From: an uncultured Pseudomonadota bacterium
Lineage (GTDB): Bacteria > Myxococcota_A > Bradymonadia > Bradymonadales > Bradymonadaceae
Reading direction: 5' to 3'
DNA: 64,000 nt
Assembly: GCA_913057905.1 (NCBI GenBank)
Contig: CAJXPB010000006.1
Span: 124,001-188,000 of the forward strand
The position numbers and the translations under genes are program-made. Under the pieces are notes generated by a model. That model was not told where the DNA came from and searched no databases. It saw only the letters and a program-made list of their open reading frames with translations. Below, one piece after another: positions 11,952-20,100 of this stretch. Positions within the stretch are counted from its first letter, which is position 1, and every line of letters begins with the position of its first letter.

Positions 11952-12587
11952 ATGAATGACTCGTCTACAGACGTGCCCGTGAAGTCCGGGGGCAGTGAAA
12001 CCGATTCGCAACAGTTTTTGCGCGAGAAGGCCAGCGGAATTCTCACCGACGACGAGGAGATCCTCGCCTCGGCCGCTCAGACCAACTGGGCCACGCTCGG
12101 GTTCTTGAAGACCGATGGAGTCGTCGTGACGAATCGGCGAATCCTGCTGCTTCACTGCGGGATGTTCAGCTTCGATTTCGACGACTTTCACTGGAAGCAC
12201 GTCGAAGATGTACACCTGTCGGAATCGTTCACCGGGTCGACGATTTCGGTGGAAGCATCGACGTCGAAATCGAGCTACTCGTCGCAGACCGCTTCGACGG
12301 GCCGACAGACCGTAGCGATGAACAAGCTCATCAAGGCCCAGGCAAGGGGGGTCTATTCGGCGGGCCAGTCGATGGAAGAGGAGTGGCGCGAGCGGAGGCG
12401 CCGTCGGATGATGGAGGAAAAGCAGGCCGAACGAGGCCATGTCGTCGTCGATTCGTCGGAGGAGGGAGACTCCGAGCCCTCGGAGTTCGAGCAGAAGCTC
12501 GACAAACTTCAGCAGCTCCGCCGCCGTGACATGATCACCGAAGAGCAGTTTGATCGCAAAAAGCAAGAGATACTCGATTCGATCTGA
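11952..12587 (+). CDS. Bacterial PH-like domain protein with C-terminal SHOCT domain
   Basis: I take the ATG at 11952 (MNDSSTDVP) as the start, giving 211 residues; the frame is open further upstream but reads through the end of the previous gene. The N-terminal half (about 20-120) contains ILTDDEEILASAAQT and VVVTNRRILLL, the characteristic strand pattern of bacterial PH domains that read as 'the protein is X, tested here'. A basic, Arg-rich helix (about 140-160) follows. The last 30 residues (KLDKLQQLRRRDMITEEQF) are a SHOCT motif, a short C-terminal oligomerisation helix pair. No signal or membrane segment. Function unknown. Confidence 0.7.
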   Translation: MNDSSTDVPVKSGGSETDSQQFLREKASGILTDDEEILASAAQTNWATLGFLKTDGVVVTNRRILLLHCGMFSFDFDDFHWKHVEDVHLSESFTGSTISVEASTSKSSYSSQTASTGRQTVAMNKLIKAQARGVYSAGQSMEEEWRERRRRRMMEEKQAERGHVVVDSSEEGDSEPSEFEQKLDKLQQLRRRDMITEEQFDRKKQEILDSI

Positions 12588-12598
12588 GCTATAGACCC

Positions 12599-13213
12599 AT
12601 GACCGAGCACCTGAACGAACTCGACATCCGCTACTCCGAGGCCTGCGATCGCAACAAGCAACCGATAGCTAAAGTGCTGGACGAAGTTTTGCCCGAGGAG
12701 GGCAGGGTCCTGGAAATCGGGTGTGGCACCGGCCAACATGCGGTCTACTTTGCAGAGACATTCGCGGGTATCGAATGGATTCCGGCAGACCGACCCGGCC
12801 GACTTGAAAGCATCAAGGCCCGACGTCAGCAAACGGACCTGCCGAACCTGGCCGAACCCGTGGCGCTGGATCTCTTCGACGAGGACTGGGAGGTCGAAGG
12901 CGTCGACGCGTTGGTCGCCGTAAACGTCCTTCACATCGCACCGTGGGAGGCCACGGGGCGACTCTTCGCCCACGCCGACGAACTGCTGGATGACGATGGT
13001 GTCATCTACATATACGGGCCTTTTCGTGACGAAGAGCGCGAACTCGAGCCGAGCAACCGCAAGTTCGATCGGATGCTGCAGTCTCGAGATCCGCAGATGG
13101 GGCTTCGGCTCAGACAGGACGTCGAGGAGAAGGCCGCGGAGCACGGATTTCGACTTACCGCGGACGAACCGATGCCGGCGAATAATCGTTCGCTGGTCTG
13201 GAAAAGAGGGTAA
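12599..13213 (+). CDS. SAM-dependent methyltransferase, DUF938 family
   Basis: A 204-residue cytoplasmic class I methyltransferase. Motif I is VLEIGCGTGQHAVYFA near residues 36-51; the acidic end of strand 2 is in the PADRPG segment, and the motif IV region reads AVNVLHIAPWEAT near 105. The conserved start DIRYSEACDRNKQPI and the end NNRSLVW are typical of the DUF938 family. Substrate is unknown for the family. It starts 11 bases after the PH/SHOCT gene, so the two may be cotranscribed; a convergent gene ends 19 bases downstream. Confidence 0.85.
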   Translation: MTEHLNELDIRYSEACDRNKQPIAKVLDEVLPEEGRVLEIGCGTGQHAVYFAETFAGIEWIPADRPGRLESIKARRQQTDLPNLAEPVALDLFDEDWEVEGVDALVAVNVLHIAPWEATGRLFAHADELLDDDGVIYIYGPFRDEERELEPSNRKFDRMLQSRDPQMGLRLRQDVEEKAAEHGFRLTADEPMPANNRSLVWKRG

Positions 13214-13232
13214 ATGAAGGTTCGCTGCCGGA

Positions 13233-15974
13233 CTACTCGATATCCTTCATCAGTGAATCGAGTTCATCGCCGACTTCCTCGATGGATCCGCGGTTTTCGA
13301 TAATCTGAACTGTCTGTCGAATGGTCGAACGCAGTTCTGGAGGAGCGTCGGCTTTCCACGATTCGAGTAGCGACGCGAGTTCAGCGCTCCGATAGAAGGC
13401 GAGGGCGCGGATCGCGTGTTGCCTGGCCTCGAGGTCGTCTCCTTCTCTGGCGATCTGCACCAGCCGCATCCGCCCGACGTCGCTCCCCCGACGGCCCAGC
13501 GACAAGAGGGCGCGATTACGAAGGGTGCTCTGCAGTTCGCTCGCTGGCGCGCCGCTGTTGTCGTCGCGGGCGACAAGCGCCAACAGATACTCTCGGCCCG
13601 CTTCGGAGTCCCCGAGACCGAGCATGTCGATGGCTTTTCGCCTGACGGCCGGGCTCGCCTCGGAATTGTCGGCCAACTTCATGGCGAGGTCGTCGCCGAC
13701 CGTCCGGTCGGCCCGGACCAGAGCAGTCACGGCCATCTCGGCTTTTCGCCGGTGGTCGGACCGTATCAATTCCATGAAGTATTCGTCGGTCCTCTGACCC
13801 GGGATCGTCGCGAGGACCGCGAAGGCCTGCTTGAGCCCCGTCGTCCACGTCTCGCGGTCGGCGTACTCAGACAGTGCTTCCCTGGATCCCCCAGGGTCCT
13901 CCCTGTCGCCCAGAGCGGTGATAGCGGCAATGCGCACATCAGGGGAGGCGTCCTCGAGGCCCGCTTCCAACAACCGCCGCGCGTCGTCTCCGCTGCGAAA
14001 CTCCAGGGCATCCATGGCCGCTTTGCGCACCAGTGCATCGGAGTGGTCGGCCAGACGGGCGTCGATGACGTCGACGACTTCCGGCATCGGAAGGTGATGG
14101 GAAGCCTTCAAGCCCGCCATGAGAAGCCGGCGCTTTTCGCTGTTTTCCAGCAGAGTCAGGAGTCTGTTGGAATTTTCAGGCAGTTCGATCGAACCGACAT
14201 TGGCACGCCTGCCAATGAGAGAGATAATTCGGAGCGCGTCGGCGGTCACGTCAACGGAGCCGTCGACTTTCAGTGTTTCGATTAGTGGGCGCAGCAGACT
14301 AGGTCCCCCCGATGCGATCGCTCTGACGCGAGCTCCCCTCGCCGTGCTGGCGCCGGCACCCAGGTCGGCGATCAGTTTTCGCAAATCCTCGGAACTACCC
14401 ACACGGCCGAGCAATCGAACGATGTCGACGTACTTCGGGTCGTTTACCGTGAAATCATCCAGCATCTTGGCCAGCGATTCTGCCGCTGCACCTCGCTGGG
14501 CGGCCAAACCGCGCTTGATCTCGCGAAACTCCACGGCATCGCGATCCATCTTCCGGAAGAATTCGGACAGGATCTCGACCGATTCGTGGGACGGCAGGTG
14601 TCGAACCAGGGGAACGATCCGGCGGCGTCTGGCCCCGGAAAATTCCGAGAGTGCCGCTTCGATCGCGGCGGCCAGATCTTGTCCCAGTCCAGCGCCGATG
14701 TAGGAGAGTCGCCGCCGATGGCGGCCATCTTCCTCGTTTGAGATTCGGTCGACCAGCCGCCGAGCCGTCTCAGCGGCGCTGCCGGCGTCGACAGGCGTCA
14801 GCGGAGTCACCTCCGCCATCGACACTCGACCTCCGGTGCCCCCGGCGTGGTCTCCAAGGTAGACGACGGTGAGACACGTGGTGTCGAGTTGTCTGGGGAA
14901 TTCGACCACGAAGCCCCGCTTTTCTGCCAGCGACTTTCGGCTGGACTCGGGCACCTCGACCACAAACGAGCTTCCGTCGGCAGCGGTGACGAGCAGGCGT
15001 CGAGGTCGTCCGTGCTTCTCCCACTTCGATTTCGGAGTTAGAACCCCCGGCACGATGCGCAGGCCGGCGACCGGGAGTGCCGGCGTGATGCTGGCCGTAG
15101 CGTAGGTGCCGCGGAGTTGTGTGCGAGCATCGACGGTCCATGCGGTCTCGAACAGGCCGTCTTCCATCGCGACGGGTCGGATGGCCAGAGTCGGGTCCGT
15201 CGATTCGCCCTCCTCCAAGTATTTAGAGCTCGCCCAGTACCACTGAAACACGCCCTGGGTGAACGGTCCCGCAAAGGGGTCGGCCGGAAGACTCGGCTTC
15301 AACGTCTCGGCCGAGGCGACCAGGTCGTCGATGGCAACGACCCGCTCGAACGAATCCGTATCGACGTCGTAGGCATCATATACCCGAAGCGTCTCTTCGG
15401 GGCCGGAGCAGAAATGGGTCGTCGAGCTAGCCGAGCGGCGCACGAGCCTGCGGGGTGTCTGCGCGGACTGGTCGGTATCGCGAAACTCCAGCAGGCTGCC
15501 CCCGTCGAGTTCCGAATACTGCTGTCGCTCGAGGAGTTCGGTGGCGGCAAATCCGCTGGCGTCGGTCCGTCGATGTTCCAGTCGCCAGGCGAACTGAAGC
15601 GTGATTTTTTCGGGCCCCTCGTGGGCGCTGGAGGGGCGAATCTCGCCGAGCAGGAGCGTGACGTCGTCGTGCTGCTCGATGTCGGCGTCGAGGGTAAAGC
15701 CCGGCGGCGTCGCCCATGCGGGTACCGATTCTTTTAGCGCGGTCGTCCCGTCGGCGCGACGCACTTCGAGGCGTGCACGCACGCGTGCGTCATCGTCCGA
15801 GCCCTCGTGCTCGGCGACCAATCTGAGCTTCCAGGATTGTTCCTGATTCGGAAAGTGGAGTGGGGCTTCGCCCTCGAGTCGCGTCGTCGCCGCCGATGAC
15901 TCGGTCGGCGCGGGTCCCAACAGGAGCGCGACGGGCAAAACGATAATCCACCAGAGTCGAGACGAAGCCATCAA
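13233..15974 (-). CDS. Exported HEAT-repeat protein with N-terminal beta-sandwich region
   Basis: A 913-residue protein with a Sec signal peptide, likely cleaved after SSA at residue 28. The first third is predicted beta-rich, with a CSGPEETLRVYDAYD segment near 185-200 and a discoidin-like stretch near 270-380, perhaps a carbohydrate-binding fold. From about residue 400 to the end it is made of helical HEAT-type repeats, such as VRKAAMDALEFRSGDDARRL and VRIAAITALGDREDPGGSRE. It sits alone, convergent with the methyltransferase and divergent from maf. Exported HEAT proteins of this size are common in Myxococcota-like genomes, but their function is not known to me. Confidence 0.7.
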   Translation of the reverse strand: MMASSRLWWIIVLPVALLLGPAPTESSAATTRLEGEAPLHFPNQEQSWKLRLVAEHEGSDDDARVRARLEVRRADGTTALKESVPAWATPPGFTLDADIEQHDDVTLLLGEIRPSSAHEGPEKITLQFAWRLEHRRTDASGFAATELLERQQYSELDGGSLLEFRDTDQSAQTPRRLVRRSASSTTHFCSGPEETLRVYDAYDVDTDSFERVVAIDDLVASAETLKPSLPADPFAGPFTQGVFQWYWASSKYLEEGESTDPTLAIRPVAMEDGLFETAWTVDARTQLRGTYATASITPALPVAGLRIVPGVLTPKSKWEKHGRPRRLLVTAADGSSFVVEVPESSRKSLAEKRGFVVEFPRQLDTTCLTVVYLGDHAGGTGGRVSMAEVTPLTPVDAGSAAETARRLVDRISNEEDGRHRRRLSYIGAGLGQDLAAAIEAALSEFSGARRRRIVPLVRHLPSHESVEILSEFFRKMDRDAVEFREIKRGLAAQRGAAAESLAKMLDDFTVNDPKYVDIVRLLGRVGSSEDLRKLIADLGAGASTARGARVRAIASGGPSLLRPLIETLKVDGSVDVTADALRIISLIGRRANVGSIELPENSNRLLTLLENSEKRRLLMAGLKASHHLPMPEVVDVIDARLADHSDALVRKAAMDALEFRSGDDARRLLEAGLEDASPDVRIAAITALGDREDPGGSREALSEYADRETWTTGLKQAFAVLATIPGQRTDEYFMELIRSDHRRKAEMAVTALVRADRTVGDDLAMKLADNSEASPAVRRKAIDMLGLGDSEAGREYLLALVARDDNSGAPASELQSTLRNRALLSLGRRGSDVGRMRLVQIAREGDDLEARQHAIRALAFYRSAELASLLESWKADAPPELRSTIRQTVQIIENRGSIEEVGDELDSLMKDIE

Positions 15975-16033
15975 AACGCGGGTGGTGCAAGGGGAATTGA
16001 CTCAATGATGACTGTATCGCCAAACGATAAATT

Positions 16034-16062
16034 TTGACACCACCCCGACCCGAGATTACCGT
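16034..16062 (+). promoter_or_regulatory. Candidate promoter of the maf-yggS-proC run
   Basis: TTGACA and TACCGT are separated by 17 bases. The predicted start near 16069 lies downstream of the GTG at 16068, which argues for the ATG at 16107 as the true maf start. Confidence 0.5.
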
Positions 16063-16106
16063 CCCGGGTGGGTTTCACTGGCATTCGACTCTCGTTCGGG
16101 CACCCC

Positions 16107-16757
16107 ATGTCGGCCCCTCGACTCGACGAAGATGCAGACCTCATTTTGGGAAGCGGTTCTCCTCGGCGCCTGGAACTGTGCCAGCGCCTCGGATGGACCG
16201 TGCAGGTCGTAGTCGCCGACGTCCCCGAAGAGGCCCATGACGACGAAAGCCCGACCGACTACGCGGAACGACTGGCTGCCGAAAAGGCTACAGACGTCGC
16301 CGAGCAGTTGCGCGACGCCGCGCCGACACCCCGTTGGATCCTGTCCGCTGACACCATCGTCGAGCTGGAGGACAGGATTCTCGAGAAGCCGGCCGACGCC
16401 GACGAGGCGGCGCGGATGCTCTCCGAGATGTCGGGACGCCAGCATTCGGTCCTGACTTCGTACTGTCTGTTCGACCGCGAAAATTCATCCCACGTCGTCC
16501 AGACAGTCTATACCGGTGTGCAGTTTCGTGAACTGTCCGACGAGCTCATCGAACGGTACGTGGCCACCGGCGAACCGATGGACAAATCGGGAAGCTACGG
16601 CATCCAAGACTTTGGGTCCCTGCTGGTCGATGAGCTACACGGCTCGTATTTCAACGTCATGGGACTGCCCGTCAGCCACCTGGCCGAAACCCTCGAAACG
16701 ATGGATTTACGGTCGCTTCACCCCCTCTTGAGGAGACACGAACAACAGTATGCCTGA
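16107..16757 (+). CDS. maf: Maf-family nucleoside triphosphate pyrophosphatase
   Basis: A 216-residue cytoplasmic house-cleaning enzyme that hydrolyses non-canonical or excess nucleotides to monophosphate and pyrophosphate. The signature LGSGSPRRLELCQRLG lies near the N-terminus, ADTIVELEDRILEKPADADE in the middle, and DKSGSYGIQDFGSLLVDELH with GSYFNVMGLP at the end. The last motif resembles the dTTP/UTP-specific (YhdE) branch rather than the 7-methyl-GTP branch. A GTG 13 codons upstream would also be in frame, but the predicted promoter start makes it unlikely. The 3' end overlaps the yggS start by 8 bases. Confidence 0.88.
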   Translation: MSAPRLDEDADLILGSGSPRRLELCQRLGWTVQVVVADVPEEAHDDESPTDYAERLAAEKATDVAEQLRDAAPTPRWILSADTIVELEDRILEKPADADEAARMLSEMSGRQHSVLTSYCLFDRENSSHVVQTVYTGVQFRELSDELIERYVATGEPMDKSGSYGIQDFGSLLVDELHGSYFNVMGLPVSHLAETLETMDLRSLHPLLRRHEQQYA

Positions 16758-17490
16758 ACCCGACGACAACTCATCCGACCAGTACGCCCCCGAGACGATG
16801 CGCGCTCGACTTGCGAAGGTCGAGGAGCGCATCCAGTCGGCCTGTGACCGAGCAGGTCGCGACCGCGACGAGTTGACTCTGATCGCGGTATCCAAGACCC
16901 ATCCGCCCGACGCGATCAAGACCCTCTACGATGAGGGGGTCGGCGCCTTCGGTGCCTCGTACGTGCAGGAGTGGGACGACAAAGTCGACGAGGTGCCCGA
17001 CGGCATCGAATGGCACTTCGTGGGGCACCTGCAGTCGAACAAGGCGCGCGATGTCGTCGATCGCGTGGCCTACGTGCACAGCGTCGACCGCCGCAGCGTC
17101 ATGAAGCAACTGAACAAGCGCACGGATTCGACGGTCGACGTACTGTTGCAGATCAATATCGCCGAGCAGGACTCCAAAAGCGGCGTTCCTCCCGAGGAAT
17201 TGGAGGGGCTCATCGACGTGGCCGACGACTACCCGAACCTCGAGATTCGCGGGTTGATGACCCTTCCACCGCATGCCGAAGACCCGGAGGACAACCGGGA
17301 CTACTTCCGGCGGATGCGCCATCTGTTCGACGAAGCCTCGACGCTGCTGGCAGAGTCGGACACCCACAGCCGCGACGGGTTCGAACACCTGTCGATGGGA
17401 ATGACCAACGACTTCGAGGTCGCCATCGAAGAGGGCGCCACGATGATTCGTCTGGGGACGGCGTTGTTCGGACCGCGTGACTACGATTGA
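16750..17490 (+). CDS. YggS/PLPBP-family pyridoxal phosphate homeostasis protein
   Basis: A 246-residue single-domain PLP-binding TIM barrel, thought to buffer pyridoxal phosphate and influence amino acid metabolism. The PLP lysine is in LTLIAVSKTHPP (K49). Other family blocks are WHFVGHLQSNKARDVV, the VDVLLQINIAEQDSKSG strand, and the closing LSMGMTNDFEVAIEEGATMIR, with FGPRDY at the end. It overlaps maf by 8 bases and is followed 20 bases later by proC; yggS and proC neighbour each other in many bacteria, which strengthens both calls. There is no sign of the aminotransferase or racemase second domain, so it is not an alanine racemase. Confidence 0.92.
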   Translation: MPEPDDNSSDQYAPETMRARLAKVEERIQSACDRAGRDRDELTLIAVSKTHPPDAIKTLYDEGVGAFGASYVQEWDDKVDEVPDGIEWHFVGHLQSNKARDVVDRVAYVHSVDRRSVMKQLNKRTDSTVDVLLQINIAEQDSKSGVPPEELEGLIDVADDYPNLEIRGLMTLPPHAEDPEDNRDYFRRMRHLFDEASTLLAESDTHSRDGFEHLSMGMTNDFEVAIEEGATMIRLGTALFGPRDYD

Positions 17491-17510
17491 TCACGAACGA
17501 GGAAACAAGG

Positions 17511-18374
17511 ATGACAGAGACCCCCACAATCGACGCGTTCGACATCGTCCTGTCGGGCTGCGGCAAAATGGGCTCGGCATTGGCGACGGGATGGGCCGAA
17601 TCGAAGAACCTCAGCGGCTCCGACATCGTCTGCATAGACAAGAACGCCTCGCAGGCTCGAACGCTGGCGGACGACATAGACGCCCGCTCGGGAACCCCCG
17701 AAGACGTAGAAGCGCTGACCTCTGCCGGTGAGCCGACGATCCATGTGGTCGCCGTAAAGCCAAAGGATGCCGAGGCCGCGGTGCGCGGGGTGGCCAAAAC
17801 GCTCGAAGGCCACGATGTGGTGGTGTCGATCGCAGCGGGTCTACCGTTGCAATCGCTCGAAGGCTGGATCGAAGACGAATCAGGGGACCCAGGTTGCGGC
17901 CTGGTCCGCGCCATGCCGAACACCCCCGCGCTTGTCGGTCGGGGCGTGACCGGAGTGTACGCGGCCGACTCGCACAACCAGGCCTTGGCCGAAGCACTCT
18001 TCAGAGGCGTCGGAACGGTCGTATCGTTGAAAGACGAAGCAGACTTCGATGCGTTGACCGCCGTCAGTGGAAGCGGGCCGGCCTACGTCTTCACCGCACT
18101 CGAGGCCCTCGCCGACGGCGCGGTGGCCGAGGGACTCGACCGCCAGACGGCACGAACCCTCGCCGTCGAGACGATCGCGGGGTCGGCCGAACTGGCAGCA
18201 CGGAGCGACGAACACACCGCTGAACTCAAGGATAACGTAGTCAGTCCCGGAGGAACGACCGCGGCAGGACTGGTGTCGCTGGAAGAATCGGGGTTCCGCG
18301 CCGCGTTGATCAACGCGGTGAGGGAAGCAGCGCGACGAAGCCGCGAGATGATGGCGTCGATTTTATCTCCCTAA
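17511..18374 (+). CDS. proC: Pyrroline-5-carboxylate reductase
   Basis: A 287-residue NAD(P)H-dependent enzyme for the last step of proline synthesis. I choose the ATG at 17511, which follows GAGGAAACAAGG, over an in-frame TTG 8 codons upstream that overlaps the yggS stop. The Rossmann motif reads SGCGKMGSALATGW; a conserved VAVKP strand end and AMPNTPALVGRGVTG follow, and the dimerisation-domain signature SGSGPAYVFTALEALADGA is intact, with VVSPGGTTAAGL near the end. Length is normal for the family. It lies in a rightward run with yggS upstream and divIVA downstream. Confidence 0.93.
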   Translation: MTETPTIDAFDIVLSGCGKMGSALATGWAESKNLSGSDIVCIDKNASQARTLADDIDARSGTPEDVEALTSAGEPTIHVVAVKPKDAEAAVRGVAKTLEGHDVVVSIAAGLPLQSLEGWIEDESGDPGCGLVRAMPNTPALVGRGVTGVYAADSHNQALAEALFRGVGTVVSLKDEADFDALTAVSGSGPAYVFTALEALADGAVAEGLDRQTARTLAVETIAGSAELAARSDEHTAELKDNVVSPGGTTAAGLVSLEESGFRAALINAVREAARRSREMMASILSP

Positions 18375-18405
18375 ACCTGTCTCAATGAGGCCATGGAGGG
18401 CCGAC

Positions 18406-18987
18406 ATGTTGAAATTCAGCTCGGACGATATCGCCCAGCAAACCTTTGAACGCCGTTTTCGCGGCTACGACGTCGACCAGGTCGAAGAGTTCCTGGACAC
18501 CGTGGCACGCCACTGGGAGCGGCTCGTCTCCGAACTCAAACAGACACGTCGCGAACTCGAGGAGGCCAACGAGCGCATCGACGAGTACCGGGACCGCGAG
18601 CAGAGCCTCCAGGATTCTCTGGAGATGGCTAAAAACGTGGCCGACGAGGTCAAACAAAAGGCGGAGCGCGACGCAGAGCTGACCGTCGCCGACGCGGAAC
18701 TCGAAGCCGAGCGCATCCTCGCCAAGGCCGAAAAACAGGCCACGAAGCTGCGCGAAGACATCTATCAACTCAAACAGCAGCGCGTGCGATACCGGGCCGA
18801 GCTCAAGAGTCTGATCTCGAGCCATCTGGAGATGGTCGACGAGATCGAGACGCCCGACGACGTCGAAGAGGTCGAAGCCCCTGGAGACGAGCCAGTCCAG
18901 GTCGAGGCCGAAGACATCGAATCCGAAGACGACATCGACTCGAACCAACCCCCCACGTCGCCCGGACGGCTGGAGACGAGACACTGA
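18406..18987 (+). CDS. DivIVA-domain coiled-coil protein
   Basis: A 193-residue cytoplasmic protein starting at the ATG five bases after GGAGGG; an ATG 7 codons upstream lacks such a site. The start MLKFSSDDIAQQTFERRF with RGYDVDQVEEFLD is the DivIVA/GpsB membrane-targeting motif. It is followed by a long, highly charged coiled coil (about 25-150) and an acidic, probably disordered tail rich in Glu and Asp. DivIVA proteins bind curved or septal membrane and recruit cell-pole or division partners. Position after yggS-proC recalls the division-associated yggS neighbourhood known in many bacteria. The exact partner is unknown. Confidence 0.85.
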   Translation: MLKFSSDDIAQQTFERRFRGYDVDQVEEFLDTVARHWERLVSELKQTRRELEEANERIDEYRDREQSLQDSLEMAKNVADEVKQKAERDAELTVADAELEAERILAKAEKQATKLREDIYQLKQQRVRYRAELKSLISSHLEMVDEIETPDDVEEVEAPGDEPVQVEAEDIESEDDIDSNQPPTSPGRLETRH

Positions 18988-19004
18988 TCAGGAGACCCGA
19001 ACAC

Positions 19005-20009
19005 ATGACGAAACTCGGCATGGCCACTCTGGCGCGGGTGCTGGCGCTGACCGTTTCTTTATGGCTGGCCCTGCCGATGACATCGGCGCAGGCTCAGATG
19101 CCCGAAGGTTCGGTCCAAACCGAGGCCTCGGAATCGACGCCGTTGGTGTATCACTACCCGGAACGCTACCAGGCCTCTGCCGATCTCTTCGAGAAGGAGG
19201 CCGGTCCCGCCGTCGCCAGACTTTCCAAGTCGCTGGGCATCGATCCGTTTCCCCGGGTCGACGTCTGGATCGTGCCTCAAGTGGGCGACTACTTCACCTA
19301 CAACGACCTCAAAAACAGGGCGCCGGACTGGGCGATCGGCCTGAGTTTGTCGGACCAGCAGACGGTCGTGGTCGCGCACGACACCCGGATGGCCGGCGGC
19401 ACAACCTCCGAGCTCGACAAGACCTTCATCCACGAGCTGGCCCACGTGGCGATCGACGTCGCCCGTGCCGGACACGCCGTGCCGCGCTGGTTCCACGAGG
19501 GCTTCGCACTGATGCAGGCCGACGAGTGGACGCCCCAGCGCCAGGAGCAGTTGGCGAATGCGGCCGCCACCGGTGCGCTCATGAACTTCGATAACCTGAC
19601 CCGGACCTTTCCGGCCCACCAGAACGTCGCCTCGCTGGCCTATGCGCAATCCTTTCACTTCGTGCGCTTCATTCAGACCCGTCATGGAACCGAGGTGTTC
19701 GCCGATGCGATCGCCCGTCTCGATGGCGAAACGTCGTTTGCCGATGCGCTCGAGGGCGTCACCGGACGTTCTCTGGACCGCCTCGAGGGGGAATGGCGAG
19801 ATTCGATCGCCACGGGTACCTCGTGGCTGGCCATCCTTCGCAGCGAGTTCCTCCTATTTTTTGGCGCCACCATCCTGCTTGTCGTAATATGGGCGGTCCG
19901 GCGCAGACGCCGCAGAGAAGAAATCGACGCGATGGACGAAGACCCCGATGGATGGGAGTACGACCGCTCGAAGTATCCTCTGCCCGGCGATTCCGACGAC
20001 GAATCCTGA
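19005..20009 (+). CDS. Membrane-anchored gluzincin metallopeptidase (peptidase MA-like)
   Basis: A 334-residue protein starting at ATG behind AGGAGA. The signal peptide likely ends at AQA (residue 30). The zinc motif is HELAH (143-147), and the third ligand is probably Glu165 in RWFHEGFALM, the arrangement of gluzincins of the MA clan. A C-terminal membrane helix near 273-298 is followed by an Arg-rich stop-transfer sequence and a short acidic cytoplasmic tail, so the catalytic domain faces the periplasm. It is 17 bases after divIVA. Substrate unknown; a role in envelope maintenance is inference from location. Confidence 0.8.
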   Translation: MTKLGMATLARVLALTVSLWLALPMTSAQAQMPEGSVQTEASESTPLVYHYPERYQASADLFEKEAGPAVARLSKSLGIDPFPRVDVWIVPQVGDYFTYNDLKNRAPDWAIGLSLSDQQTVVVAHDTRMAGGTTSELDKTFIHELAHVAIDVARAGHAVPRWFHEGFALMQADEWTPQRQEQLANAAATGALMNFDNLTRTFPAHQNVASLAYAQSFHFVRFIQTRHGTEVFADAIARLDGETSFADALEGVTGRSLDRLEGEWRDSIATGTSWLAILRSEFLLFFGATILLVVIWAVRRRRRREEIDAMDEDPDGWEYDRSKYPLPGDSDDES

Positions 20010-20100
20010 CCCGAGAGACACGACGTCTCGTTGAAGGCATCGAGCCGGGCACCGCAGATATGTACCTCGCCAAGGATGGCACACGATCAGAGGACCACGG

